Source of the DNA: Campylobacteraceae bacterium
GTDB taxonomy: Bacteria; Campylobacterota; Campylobacteria; Campylobacterales; Arcobacteraceae
Assembly: GCA_013373175.1 (NCBI GenBank)
Contig: JABXII010000022.1
Span: 1-64,000, forward strand
DNA: 64,000 nucleotides
Direction: 5' to 3'
Positions 1 through 9,300 of the stretch are shown piece by piece (position 1 is the first letter of the stretch; every line of letters starts with the position of its first letter). Below the pieces are notes generated by a model. The model saw only the letters and a list, made by a program, of their open reading frames with translations. It was not told where the DNA came from and ran no database searches. A program made the translations under genes and the position numbers.

Positions 1-44
1 ACTGCAGGGCCCCCTTGTGGAAATGTAGGTCGCTGCCAGCTCTT
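1..44 (+). rRNA. rrf: 5S ribosomal RNA, 3' end (partial)
   Basis: The first 44 bases match the conserved 3' portion of bacterial 5S rRNA. They contain the GTAGGTCGCTGCCAGC signature, which covers the end of the helix IV-V region and the 3' strand of helix I. The 5' part lies before the window. A strong terminator follows within 20 bases, so this is the end of an rRNA operon. The exact 3' end is estimated from where helix I should stop. Identification is by motif recall, not alignment. Confidence 0.85.
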
Positions 45-59
45 GAGTATATTATTCTA

Positions 60-110
60 AAGCTTACCTTTACCAACTTATCTAAGTTGCTAATGGTAAG
101 CTTTTTTTTT
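60..110 (+). terminator. rRNA operon intrinsic terminator
   Basis: A two-tier hairpin: outer stem AAGCTTACC (60-68) with GGTAAGCTT (95-103), and inner stem CAACTTA (74-80) with TAAGTTG (83-89). A run of nine T bases follows at 102-110. It lies just downstream of the 5S end and reads out before the convergent NirA gene. Confidence 0.92.
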
Positions 111-170
111 AGCCCTCTCTTTACGGCTTTCACTCTTTATTATTAAAAGAAGAGATTCCTCTCTCCTTTC

Positions 171-1754
171 TTATAGTGTGTTTTCTTTTAAATCAACTAC
201 ATTCAAATAATTTTTAAATGAACTTTGTTCTAGATTATCTTCATTATATGATTCAATTAATTTACCAATAAAGCTTGGTAGTTCTTTCGCAGTAATCTTA
301 ATTCCTGTTTTATGTGCAAATCTACTTTTATTAACACCGTGTAATTGACCACCTAAGATTACTTCATAACCTTCAACTCTGTTTTTATTTTCATCCCTTA
401 CTTTTGTACCAACAAATCCGATATCTGATATCTGAGGATGAGAACATGCATTTCCACAACCTGAAATAGCAATATTTATATTTTCTTTGAAGTTTGGATG
501 ATTTTTTTCTAATTGAGAAACAACAGTTTTTGCAAACTCTTTAGTTTCAGTTATTCCAAATTTACAAAATTGTTTACCCGTACATGCTTGTAATCTTGCT
601 CTAAAAGGGCTTGGGTTATATGGGTAGCCTAATGCATCAATTTCATCGGCTAATGCTTGTGCATCATCACTCTTGACTCCATATATAATAAAATTCTGTG
701 TTCCTGTTAGTGCCATACCTTTTGCAGAGTATTTATTACATACAAAAGAAATAAGTTCTAGGTCTTCTGCTGCAACTCTTCCTGAATTTGTTGCAAAACC
801 AATAAAGGATTCATTTTCTTGTTTTGCTTTATGAATACCAAAATGATTTCTATTTTCTAATGATGTAATTTTTGGTTCAGCAAATCCATCTTGAAGTTTA
901 TATCCTAATTTTGATTCTAATTCAGTAATAAACTTTTCAAGACCCCATTCATTAAATAGGTGTCGTACTCTTGCTTTATTTCGATTTTGTCTATTCCCAT
1001 TATCTCTAAAGATTTCAGCACAAGCTACTGCTACATCTTTCACTTGTTCTGGCTTTACATACTTGTTGGCTCTAGTTGCAATTTGTTTTGATTTTGCTAA
1101 TCCACCTGCAATAGTTAAATCAAATAAAATATCATCATCTTCAGTTTTAAAAGCAGTAAACCCTAAATCTTGTATTTCATGGGAAGCAGTATGTTTTGCA
1201 CAACCAGAGATTGAAAGTTTGTATTTTCTAGAAAAGTTACAGAATCTGTCATCATTTTTATCAAAATATCCATCAACTTCTTTAACTAAATCAGTTGTGT
1301 CATAAATTTCATTAGGGTCAATTCCAGCTATTGGAGAAGTTACAATAGGTCTAGGACCATCTCCTGACGCCATCCTTGATGTTAGTTCAACAGATTCTAG
1401 TAGTTTGAATATAGTTGGTAGATCTTTTATTTGTATATAGTGAAACTGAACATTTTGTCTTGTAGTAAAATCTACTAAACCTTGGGCATACTCTTTTCCT
1501 ATTTTAGAAAGTACTTCTAATTGTTTTAAATTTATTTTTGCATCAACAATTTTAATTCTTTTCATGAAGTATTTCTTATCTTCAGTTTGTTCTGAATTAA
1601 TATGAGGGTACATTCCATACCACTTTAATAAACCTATATATTCTTCACTTAAAGCAATTCCTTCTTCTGCTTCTTTATATATATCTTCAATAACATGAAG
1701 TGGATTTCTAGAAGCTTTAAGTTGTTCTAATGGAGATAATTCTTTAATACTCAA
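171..1754 (-). CDS. NirA-like nitrite/sulfite reductase
   Basis: Siroheme/[4Fe-4S] reductase of 527 residues, about the usual size of the one-polypeptide ferredoxin-dependent family. It reduces nitrite to ammonia or sulfite to sulfide in six-electron steps in the cytoplasm. The cluster/siroheme cysteines are visible as CTGKQFC (Cys391, Cys397) and CGNAC (Cys433, Cys437). The first motif resembles assimilatory nitrite reductases (CTGxQFC) more than sulfite reductases, so nitrite is the favoured substrate; that is inference. Two ferredoxin-like half-domains flank residues 60-130 and 310-390. The start is TTG at 1754, preceded by AAAAGGA. Transcription converges on the rRNA operon. No nitrate reductase or transporter gene is adjacent. 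Confidence 0.85.
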   Translation of the reverse strand: MSIKELSPLEQLKASRNPLHVIEDIYKEAEEGIALSEEYIGLLKWYGMYPHINSEQTEDKKYFMKRIKIVDAKINLKQLEVLSKIGKEYAQGLVDFTTRQNVQFHYIQIKDLPTIFKLLESVELTSRMASGDGPRPIVTSPIAGIDPNEIYDTTDLVKEVDGYFDKNDDRFCNFSRKYKLSISGCAKHTASHEIQDLGFTAFKTEDDDILFDLTIAGGLAKSKQIATRANKYVKPEQVKDVAVACAEIFRDNGNRQNRNKARVRHLFNEWGLEKFITELESKLGYKLQDGFAEPKITSLENRNHFGIHKAKQENESFIGFATNSGRVAAEDLELISFVCNKYSAKGMALTGTQNFIIYGVKSDDAQALADEIDALGYPYNPSPFRARLQACTGKQFCKFGITETKEFAKTVVSQLEKNHPNFKENINIAISGCGNACSHPQISDIGFVGTKVRDENKNRVEGYEVILGGQLHGVNKSRFAHKTGIKITAKELPSFIGKLIESYNEDNLEQSSFKNYLNVVDLKENTL

Positions 1755-1784
1755 AGTATTCCTTTTATTTTAAATAGTTTTGCA

Positions 1785-1812
1785 TTTGTATTTTAGTTGT
1801 TTTTAGTGTCAA
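1785..1812 (-). promoter_or_regulatory. Candidate promoter of the NirA-like gene
   Basis: On the minus strand a perfect TTGACA lies at 1812-1807, followed after 16 bases by TACAAA at 1790-1785. This would give a leader of about 25 bases. The -10 is weak, and Campylobacterota promoters often lack a -35, so confidence is modest. Confidence 0.35.
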
Positions 1813-1865
1813 GATAGTGGTATATAGATTTCTAAATGATATATAGAGTTATGTGTGAGTAGAAT

Positions 1866-1897
1866 AAAAAAAAGCCCCATATAAAATATGGAGCTTT
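1866..1897 (-). terminator. rpsU terminator
   Basis: On the minus strand, AAAGCTCCATA pairs with TATGGGGCTTT (one G-T pair) around a five-base loop, and a run of T bases follows. It sits about 20 bases after the rpsU stop. The A-rich upstream side makes it potentially bidirectional. Confidence 0.85.
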
Positions 1898-1916
1898 TGG
1901 TATAGAAAACGAATTA

Positions 1917-2129
1917 CTACAGCCTAGATTCGTATCTTCTAAGCATGTATAATCTCTTAAGCATTTTCTTTCTAGCGTTAATTTTTTGTTTTTTTCTGAT
2001 CTCTGTCATTGGCTCAAAAAATCTTCTAGCTCTAGTTTCAGTTACAATAAGATTTCTATCACATTGCTTCTTAAACCTTCTATATGCTTCGTCAAAAGAT
2101 TCGTTATCTTTAACTTTAATGCCTGGCAC
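1917..2129 (-). CDS. rpsU: 30S ribosomal protein S21
   Basis: Small basic ribosomal protein of the 30S platform. It matches Campylobacterota S21 almost throughout: [19 protein letters not shown] at the N-terminus and an Arg/Lys-rich tail ending RRYESRL. The open frame extends three codons further upstream to a GTG at 2138. The GTG at 2129 gives the family's usual 70 residues starting Met-Pro-Gly, and GGGTGAT sits just upstream of it as a ribosome-binding site, so I chose 2129. It has its own promoter and terminator, so it is monocistronic. It is divergent from moaC. Confidence 0.95.
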   Translation of the reverse strand: MPGIKVKDNESFDEAYRRFKKQCDRNLIVTETRARRFFEPMTEIRKKQKINARKKMLKRLYMLRRYESRL

Positions 2130-2166
2130 TAAAATCACCCACTTTCTTTTTAAATTTTAGGGTTGC

Positions 2167-2172
2167 ATTATA
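2167..2172 (-). promoter_or_regulatory. rpsU -10 element
   Basis: A perfect TATAAT on the minus strand in an AT-rich tract, about 40 bases before the chosen rpsU start. The predicted transcript begins near 2160. Confidence 0.6.
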
Positions 2173-2211
2173 TTTAAAGTTTACTTAATTTCTATTTAAC
2201 TATTAAAAAGA

Positions 2212-2217
2212 TATAAT
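2212..2217 (+). promoter_or_regulatory. moaC -10 element
   Basis: A perfect TATAAT on the plus strand, 28 bases before the moaC TTG start. It leaves room for a leader holding AAAGG. It forms a divergent pair with the rpsU promoter 45 bases away. Confidence 0.6.
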
Positions 2218-2244
2218 AAAGGTAATAAGAATAAAGGTTTTAAA

Positions 2245-2715
2245 TTGGAATTAACACACCTAGATGAAAATGATAGACCTAAAATGGTTGATGTTTCAAC
2301 AAAGAATGAAACTAAAAGAATTGCTGTAGCTTCTGGAATTATTACAATGAGTAAAGATGCATATGAAGCTATTATTAACAATACTGGTAAAAAAGGACCT
2401 GTGCTTCAAACTGCCGTTGTTGCAGCTATTATGGGAACTAAAAAGACAAGTGATTTAATACCAATGTGTCATCCTTTATTATTGACTGGGATTAATTGTG
2501 ATATTGATGAACTTCCAGAACTTCCAGGATTTAAATTAACTGTAAGTGCAAAACTAAATGGACAAACTGGCGTTGAAATGGAAGCATTAACAGGTGTTTC
2601 TGTAGGCTTATTAACCATTTATGATATGGTAAAAGCTATTGATAAATCAATGGTTATTTCAAATGTTCAACTAGAATCAAAAAGCGGTGGTAAGAGTGGA
2701 GATTTCATAAGATGA
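2245..2715 (+). CDS. moaC: Cyclic pyranopterin monophosphate synthase MoaC
   Basis: Second step of molybdenum cofactor synthesis: it converts the MoaA product (3',8-cyclo-GTP) to cyclic pyranopterin monophosphate. The 156 residues are the normal MoaC length. Family motifs are visible: PMCHP near residue 73, [15 protein letters not shown] near 106, IYDMVKA, and the C-terminal KSGGKSGD. The start is TTG at 2245, preceded by AAAGG at suitable spacing. Its stop overlaps the start of the next gene by four bases (ATGA), so the two are translationally coupled. No other moa gene is in view. Confidence 0.95.
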   Translation: MELTHLDENDRPKMVDVSTKNETKRIAVASGIITMSKDAYEAIINNTGKKGPVLQTAVVAAIMGTKKTSDLIPMCHPLLLTGINCDIDELPELPGFKLTVSAKLNGQTGVEMEALTGVSVGLLTIYDMVKAIDKSMVISNVQLESKSGGKSGDFIR

Positions 2716-2975
2716 TAGATTTAAGTAAAGAAAAACTTCAATTAGATTATCCTTGCTCATGGAAATATAAAATCGTAATACATGAAAAGTCTAACGCTAA
2801 TAAAATTACAGAAGAGATTTTAATAGAAAGAGAATATTCTATTGAAAAATCAAAAGTAAGTAAAAAAGGTAAATTTAAAAGCTATTCTTTAGAACTATTA
2901 GTTCACAATGAAGATGATAGAAAAGAGATTTACAAAATGTTAGGTGATCACAAAGATATTAAGATGGTGCTTTAG
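2712..2975 (+). CDS. DUF493 family protein (YbeD-like, HP0495 type)
   Basis: An 87-residue protein with the DUF493 pattern: an N-terminal [10 protein letters not shown] strand, a central [19 protein letters not shown] segment and a C-terminal [13 protein letters not shown]. The family has a small alpha/beta fold related to regulatory ACT-like domains; E. coli YbeD and H. pylori HP0495 are structural examples. No enzyme activity is established. It overlaps moaC by four bases and lies nine bases before the Tat-exported peptidase gene, so all four genes from moaC to 5280 are probably one transcript. Confidence 0.85.
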   Translation: MIDLSKEKLQLDYPCSWKYKIVIHEKSNANKITEEILIEREYSIEKSKVSKKGKFKSYSLELLVHNEDDRKEIYKMLGDHKDIKMVL

Positions 2976-2984
2976 GACATTAAT

Positions 2985-3929
2985 ATGAAAAGAAGAGATT
3001 TTTTAAAGTCAACAACCTTAGCTTCATTATTTGGGACTTCAAGTTTATTTGCAAAAACAGATACTTTTGATAGTAGTTTTGAAAGATTAATGGATAATTT
3101 TTTTGGAAACAAAGATAATGAGTTAGATGAAATAAATAAAATTAAAGATGATTATGTATTAAGTGAAGAAGAGTATATAGGTGAAGTAAAAGACTCTTTG
3201 CAAATTAATACTAAAGATAGTAATAATTCTTCTATTGCAAGAAAAAACAAAACAATTCTTGAAGATGTTTTTATTGAAGAAAAATTTCTAAAAGAATTCC
3301 AAAGTGTTAGAAAAAAAATAAATCTTGTACAAAGACACGTTGGATATGGAAATTTCAACATTATTGATTTTGACCATATGTTAAAAATTGCAAGGCATTC
3401 AAGTAAAATTGATAAATTTACTAAAAATGAGTTAGATTTTTTAGAATCTATTTTTTATTATGATCCTTCTATTCATGGTTTTTATGGAAAAAGAATTTCT
3501 CAAAATATCACTGATTCTATAAATATAAAAGATGTTAGAAAGATTCCATATACAGGACACTATTTATTTAAAGGCCATCCTGAAGAGACTTATTATCAAA
3601 TGATTGATGATATTGGAGAAAGTTTAACTTTAACTTCTGGAGTAAGAAGTATTGTAAAGCAAACGAAACTTTTTTTAGATAAAGTACATAGTGTAAATGG
3701 TAATTTAACAGATGCCTCTAAATCTTTAGCACCTCCTGCATATACTTATCATAGTATTGCAGATTTTGATGTTGGTAAAAAAGGTTTTGGTAAAGCTAAT
3801 TTCTCATCTAGATTTGCATTAACAGATGAATTTTTCAAAATGAGAAAATTAAAATATATAGATATGAGATACACAGTTAACAATAAGGATGGGGTAAGGT
3901 ATGAACCTTGGCATGTTAAGATTATTTAA
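2985..3929 (+). CDS. Tat-exported M15-type (VanY-like) peptidoglycan carboxypeptidase
   Basis: The protein begins MKRRDFLKSTTLASLFG, a twin-arginine signal (Arg3-Arg4), so it is likely exported folded with its metal. Residues 120-314 form a peptidase M15 (VanY/D-Ala-D-Ala carboxypeptidase) domain. The C-terminal core has APPAYTYHSIADFDVG (His256, Asp260/Asp262) and EPWHV (His311), the positions of the zinc ligands. The His-to-Asp spacing is a variant of the usual SxHxxGxAxD, which lowers certainty about the ligand set. Residues 30-110 are a low-complexity acidic/Ser-Asn linker. It overlaps the next gene, a second peptidoglycan carboxypeptidase, and both probably trim stem peptides in the periplasm. 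Confidence 0.8.
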   Translation: MKRRDFLKSTTLASLFGTSSLFAKTDTFDSSFERLMDNFFGNKDNELDEINKIKDDYVLSEEEYIGEVKDSLQINTKDSNNSSIARKNKTILEDVFIEEKFLKEFQSVRKKINLVQRHVGYGNFNIIDFDHMLKIARHSSKIDKFTKNELDFLESIFYYDPSIHGFYGKRISQNITDSINIKDVRKIPYTGHYLFKGHPEETYYQMIDDIGESLTLTSGVRSIVKQTKLFLDKVHSVNGNLTDASKSLAPPAYTYHSIADFDVGKKGFGKANFSSRFALTDEFFKMRKLKYIDMRYTVNNKDGVRYEPWHVKII

Positions 3930-5280
3930 GCTTTTATTATTATTTCTTCTTTTACAGAATGCTTATGCGGATAGTCATGATTTTGATTTTGACTTTATTA
4001 AGAAAGGTAAAGAAGATAACAATACCTTACTAATAATTGGTGGTATTCAAGGAGATGAGCCAGGTGGTTTTATGGCTGCATCACTAATCACTACACATTA
4101 TAAGATTAAAAAAGGTTCTGTTTGGGTTGTTCCTAATCTAAATTTCTATTCTATTATTAAAAGAGATAGAGGGCCTTTTGGAGATATGAATAGAAAGTTT
4201 GCAAAAATATCTTCTACTGATCCTGATTATGATTCGATTCAAAGAATAAAAGAATATATTACAGCTGACAAGGTTAAGCTTGTACTAAATTTACATGATG
4301 GAAGTGGTTTCTATAGAAAAAAACACATAGATAGATTACACTCTCCACTAAGATGGGGGCAAAGTGCAATTGTTGATCAAGAATCAATTGATACTGAACA
4401 TTATGGAAATTTAAGTGAAATAGCAAATGAGGTTGTAACTTCAATTAATAGAAATCTTATTACTTCAAAACATAAGTATAGAGTTAAAAACACTCACACT
4501 AGGCTTGGTGATAAAGAAATGGAAAAGACTTTAACTTACTTTTCTATTAACAATAAAAAAGCAGCTTTTGCAAATGAAGCTAGTAAGTCTTTACCTCTAC
4601 ATGAAAGAACATATTATCATCTATTAGCAATAGAAAAATATATGGATATTATGGGAATTGAATATGAAAGATATTTCCCTTTAGAACCAATGGCTGTTAG
4701 AAATGTTATAGATAATGATATTTATATTAGTTTCTATGATGAAAAGATTCAATTACCATTAAGTGAAATCAGAAGCCATTTAGGATACTTTCCTATAAAA
4801 AAAGATGGAAGCTTAGAATTTAGTCCTTCAAGTCCTTTAGTAACTGTTATTAAAAAAGGTGATGGTTATGTAATTCACTATGGAAATAGAAGACTTGCTG
4901 TGTTAAGTCCTGATTATTTAGAGCATGAAAGTATTGATAAAAATATTGATGTAACAATTGATGGTAAAGAGTTTACTGTACCTTTAGGTTCAATTATCAA
5001 TGTGAATAAAAACTTTAAAATTAAACCAATAAAAGATTTAAGAGTAAATGTAATTGGTTTTGTATATAAGAAAAATGATGAAGCTGGTGTAACAGTAAAC
5101 AAAAATAGATTACTAAAGAGATTTTCTATTGATAAAAGTGGAAAAATATTCCGTGTAGAGTTTTACAAAAAAGATAAGTTTGCTGGGATGGTTTTAGTAA
5201 ATTTTGATAAAAACTCTAATGCTACAGCGAGAGTTTCTTATTATAATAAGAATTCTAAGAGTTCTACAAATTCATTGTAG
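3913..5280 (+). CDS. pgp1: DL-carboxypeptidase Csd4/Pgp1 (peptidase M14), cell-shape determinant
   Basis: M14-family zinc carboxypeptidase that trims peptidoglycan tripeptides to dipeptides; in Helicobacter (Csd4) and Campylobacter (Pgp1) it is needed for helical shape. A Sec signal peptide covers residues 1-20. The unusual glutamine zinc ligand is present in GGIQGDEPGG, with the His in LNLHDG and the catalytic Glu in FANEASK. Counted from the ATG at 3913 these are Gln46, Glu49, His128 and Glu222, the numbers I recall for H. pylori Csd4. That supports this start over the in-frame ATG at 3901. The gene overlaps the M15 peptidase gene. Domain 1 is the catalytic M14 fold; residues 240-455 would be two beta-rich domains. 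Confidence 0.92.
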   Translation: MLRLFKLLLLFLLLQNAYADSHDFDFDFIKKGKEDNNTLLIIGGIQGDEPGGFMAASLITTHYKIKKGSVWVVPNLNFYSIIKRDRGPFGDMNRKFAKISSTDPDYDSIQRIKEYITADKVKLVLNLHDGSGFYRKKHIDRLHSPLRWGQSAIVDQESIDTEHYGNLSEIANEVVTSINRNLITSKHKYRVKNTHTRLGDKEMEKTLTYFSINNKKAAFANEASKSLPLHERTYYHLLAIEKYMDIMGIEYERYFPLEPMAVRNVIDNDIYISFYDEKIQLPLSEIRSHLGYFPIKKDGSLEFSPSSPLVTVIKKGDGYVIHYGNRRLAVLSPDYLEHESIDKNIDVTIDGKEFTVPLGSIINVNKNFKIKPIKDLRVNVIGFVYKKNDEAGVTVNKNRLLKRFSIDKSGKIFRVEFYKKDKFAGMVLVNFDKNSNATARVSYYNKNSKSSTNSL

Positions 5281-5290
5281 AACTTTTTAT
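5260..5290 (+). terminator. Terminator spanning the pgp1 stop codon
   Basis: AGTTCTACAA (5260-5269) pairs perfectly with TTGTAGAACT (5275-5284) around a five-base loop, and TTTTTATTT follows. The 3' arm contains the stop codon TAG, so the last codons of pgp1 form the terminator. It ends the moaC-pgp1 transcript. Confidence 0.9.
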
Positions 5291-5551
5291 TTATAAATCA
5301 ACTAGCTCTTTTTTGATTTTTTCTTGATTTACTTTTTTGCAAGCTGCTTTATAAAGTTCTTCAACTCTTTCTTCATCATCTTTGATTAGTTCCATTGTTT
5401 CTTGAGTTGTTTTTCCCTCTTCAATAGCAATAAAAACTTTTAACTCTTTTTTCGTAAGTTTTCTTTTTAATACTTCTTTTAAATCCTCTTCAGATTTTAA
5501 AGTACCTACTAATTTATCAATATGTTTTGTTAAAGATTCTGTAAAGTTCAC
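5291..5551 (-). CDS. Small charged protein of unknown function, surE-linked
   Basis: An 86-residue, highly charged, probably all-helical protein that I do not recognise. Residues 32-75 (LTKKELKVFIAIEEGKTTQE and the following helix) have the rhythm of a sigma-region-4 or LuxR-like helix-turn-helix: a helix, a short turn, and a second helix with Glu/Arg faces. I see no family-level match. The GTG start lies one base after the surE stop and is preceded by AAAGGA inside the end of surE, so it is coupled to surE and dnaE. Being last in the dnaE-surE operon suggests a housekeeping or regulatory role, but that is only inference. Confidence 0.65.
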   Translation of the reverse strand: MNFTESLTKHIDKLVGTLKSEEDLKEVLKRKLTKKELKVFIAIEEGKTTQETMELIKDDEERVEELYKAACKKVNQEKIKKELVDL

Positions 5552-5552
5552 T

Positions 5553-6344
5553 TTATTCCTTTATCCATGTATTTAATTTGCTTATATCATCATAAGAAGT
5601 TAAGTCTAGCATTATAGGAGTAATTGATATATAGTTTGCTTTAATGGCTTCAAAATCACAATCTTTATTCTCACTTTCTTGCCAAATTAAAGGATGAAGT
5701 CCTATCCAATAATATTCTTCTCCTCTTGGATTATGGTGTCTATGTGTATCATTGCCATATTCTCTATATCCTGCTTTTGTGATTTTTATTCCTTTGCACT
5801 CTTCTTTTCTTATAGGAGGAATATTTACATTTAAAAATCTTCTTTGTTCTAAGGGAAATTCATTGGTTAATATTTTTTTTGCTAATTTTGCAATGGTCTC
5901 TTTTGCTAGTGCAAAGTCCCAGCCATTTTTTATATCTTGACATCTATCTTTGCATACTTGAGAAATAGCAATTGCAGGTACTCCTTGAAGTACTGCTTCC
6001 ATAGCACCTGCTGCTGTTCCACTATAAGTTACATCTTCTCCCATGTTTGCACCAATATTTATACCACTTATTACTAAATCAGGTTTGTAACCTTCTTTAA
6101 ATAGATTATTTAAAGAAATAAAAATACAATCAGTTGGAGTTCCATCATCTATCTTATAAAAATCATCATCTACATTTACCATTCTAAGTGGTTTATCAAG
6201 AGTCAAGGAGTGACCACATGCTGATTTGTTTTTAGCAGGAGCAACTACAACTATCTTTGCAATAGGAGATAAAGCTTCAACTAAAGCTTTTAAACCAATT
6301 GCATCAAAGCCATCATCATTTGTAATTAATATTTGTTTCATCAT
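5553..6344 (-). CDS. surE: 5'/3'-nucleotidase SurE
   Basis: Metal-dependent nucleoside monophosphatase of 263 residues, normal for SurE. The catalytic N-terminal motif ILITNDDGFDAIGL supplies the Asp-Asp metal site, and SGINIGANMGEDVTYSGTA is the second family signature with the phosphate- and metal-binding Asn and Ser. The reading frame begins ATGATG, overlapping the dnaE stop, so the start is either 6344 or the next codon. Its transcript comes from the dnaE promoter. SurE is associated with stationary-phase survival in other bacteria. Confidence 0.95.
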   Translation of the reverse strand: MMKQILITNDDGFDAIGLKALVEALSPIAKIVVVAPAKNKSACGHSLTLDKPLRMVNVDDDFYKIDDGTPTDCIFISLNNLFKEGYKPDLVISGINIGANMGEDVTYSGTAAGAMEAVLQGVPAIAISQVCKDRCQDIKNGWDFALAKETIAKLAKKILTNEFPLEQRRFLNVNIPPIRKEECKGIKITKAGYREYGNDTHRHHNPRGEEYYWIGLHPLIWQESENKDCDFEAIKANYISITPIMLDLTSYDDISKLNTWIKE

Positions 6345-9300
6345 GCAACTACATAAGCTCCATCAATTTGTTTAATTAAATTCTCTACTTGGGATGTTAC
6401 AGCGAAGCCTGTTTCTAGTTCTACATCTGCAAGTTTTGATTTTACAATTACTTTTAAACTTCTTTTCCCTTGATTATTTGCAACTATCTCAAAAAGTTTA
6501 AACATAGTTTCATCTGTATGATTAAATGGAAGTGCAACAGTTAAAGGTGGCTCTTCTTTTTCTCTATGTTTAGTTTTTACTTTCTCTTTTTTTGCATCAT
6601 CTAAAGATTCAATTTTTAGAATATTCATTCTTGTAAAGTCACCGTCTTTTGTAACTTTTACTTTAAATGCAATTGGTTCATTTAAATCAAAATTCTCTGC
6701 TAACTCTTTTAGTCTATTTTCAAAAAGCATAATCTCGATATTTCCATGAAGGTCAAGGATATTTGCAATACCGAATTTATTTCCTTTTTTAGAGATTTTT
6801 TCAGTGATTTCTTCAATTTTCCCTACTAGTAAAGCTTGACTTCCATCTGCAACTTCATCAAGTTCTGAACTAAGAGTGTAAGAGATTTTATCAAGGTCTT
6901 CTCTATAACTATCAAGGGGGTGACCAGATACATAAAATCCTAAAGAAGCTTTTTCAAACTCTAAAATCTCTTTAGCTTCATACTCAGGTAAATGTTCAAG
7001 GTCAAGCTCAATTCTTGTAAGCTCTTCACTATCACCAAAAAGTGAACCAGTAGCCATCTTTTTTGCTTGCATTGCTTTACCAACTGTATCACCTATAACT
7101 TCTATTTGGTCTAATAAGGACTTTCTAGAATACATAAAGCAATCAAAGGCTCCTGATTTTGTTAAAGATTCTATTACTCTTTTATTTACCTTACTTCCAT
7201 CAATACGAGAGATGAAATCTGACATATCTTTAAAGTCGCCATTTTCACGTCTTTCTTTTAAAATAGAATTAATAGCAACATCACCAGCACCTTTAATAGC
7301 ACCCATCCCAAACATTACTACTTCTTCCCCATCAATCTTTTTTGCAGAGAATACAAGGTCAGATTTATTTATATCAGGTGGGAAAAGGTCTAATCCTAGT
7401 CTTTTAACTTCATCCACATATTTAACAACTTTGTCTGTATTATCTTTTTCTAGTGTTAGAAGTGCTGCCATAAACTCAGCAGGGTAATAACATTTTAAAT
7501 ATGAAGTATAGAATGTAACTAATCCATATGCAGCAGAGTGAGATTTATTAAAACCATATCCTGCGAATTTTACAATCAGGTCGAATAGTTCTTCACAATG
7601 CTCTTTTTGATAGCCTTTTTTTACTCCACCTTGGGCAAACTCGCCTTTAAGTCTGTCCATTTCTTCTTTAATCTTTTTACCCATTGCCCGTCTAACTAAG
7701 TCGGCACCACCAAGTGAGAAGCCACCAATTGTTTGTACAATCTGCATAACTTGCTCTTGGTAAACAATAACCCCATAAGTTGGTTCAAGAATAGGTTGTA
7801 AGGGTTCAATAAATTCATCATAGAAGTATGAAATTTCTGCTCGTCCATGTTTTCTATCGATGAAGTCATCAAGCATCCCTGACTCCATTGGACCTGGTCT
7901 ATAAAGTGCAAGCATCGCAATGATATCTTCAAATCCTGAAGGTTTAAGTCTTTTTGCAAGGTCTTGCATACCAGCAGATTCTATCTGGAATAATCCAATT
8001 GTGTTACCTGTTTGGATTAAGTCATAAACACCTCTATCATTTACATCTGTTGTTAGGAAATCAACTCTTTTCCCATGTCTTTTTTCTATAAGTTTATTTG
8101 CTTCTTCAATAACTGTTAGGGTCTTAAGACCAAGGAAGTCAAATTTAATTAAGTCAACATCTTCAACGTATTTACCGTTATATTGTGTTGCTATTGTATC
8201 AAGTCCTGAGGGTTTAAATAGTGGAGTTTTTTTCCATAAGGGTTCATTGGAAATAACAACACCCGCTGCGTGAGTACCTGCATTTCTATTTAGTCCTTCT
8301 AAGGCTAAGGCAAATTCCCAAACTCTTTTTGATAATGGATCAGTATCGCAAAGTTCTTTTATCTTTGGTTCTTTTTCATAAGAGTCTGTAAGATTAATTC
8401 CAAGTTCATCTGGAATAAGTTTTGCCATTGCATCTGCTTTTGAGTAAGGCATATCAAGTACTCTGGCAACATCTCTAATAACCCCTTTTGCAAGAAGTTT
8501 ACCAAAGGTAATAATTTGAGCAACGTTTTCCCTACCATATTGTTGAACAACATAGTCAATAATCTCACCCCTTCTACTTTGGCAGAAGTCCATATCGATA
8601 TCGGGCATCGATACCCTTTCTGGATTTAGGAATCTCTCAAATAGAAGACCATAAGGCATAGGGTCAATATCTGTAATATATAAAGAATAGGCAACTAAAC
8701 TTCCAGCAGCTGAACCCCTTCCAGGTCCAACTGGAATTTTCATCTGTTTTGCTACAATAACGAAATCCCATACAATAAGCATATATCCTGGGAATTTCAT
8801 ATTGTTGATAATATCAATTTCAACTTGAAGTCGGTCTCTATACTCTTGATGTTTTTCCTCTGGAACAATTTTAAGTCTATCCTCTAAACCTTTCCAACAC
8901 TCATGGATAAATAAGGCTTTATCGTTTTCTAAAGAGTATTCTTCTTCTGGAAATGGAATTTCAAGGTTTTGTTCTCTTAATTTATCTCTAGTAAATTTAA
9001 AGTTTGGTGGAGTAGGGTCTCCAAGTTTTATCTCTAGGTTACACTTATCAGCTATCTCTTGAGTTGCTTCAATTGCTTCTGGAATATCTGCATAAAGCAT
9101 TGCAATTTGTTCTGGTGATTTTAAATAAAACTCATGAACAGAGTGTCTAAGTCTATTTGGGTCATCATAAAGTTTATTCATTGCAATACACATGAAGGCT
9201 TCGTGGGCATCTGCATCTTTTTGTTTTAAGTAGTGAGTATCATTTGTAGCAACTACTTTGATACCTGTCTCTTTAGCAATTCTTAAAATCTGGTCATCAA

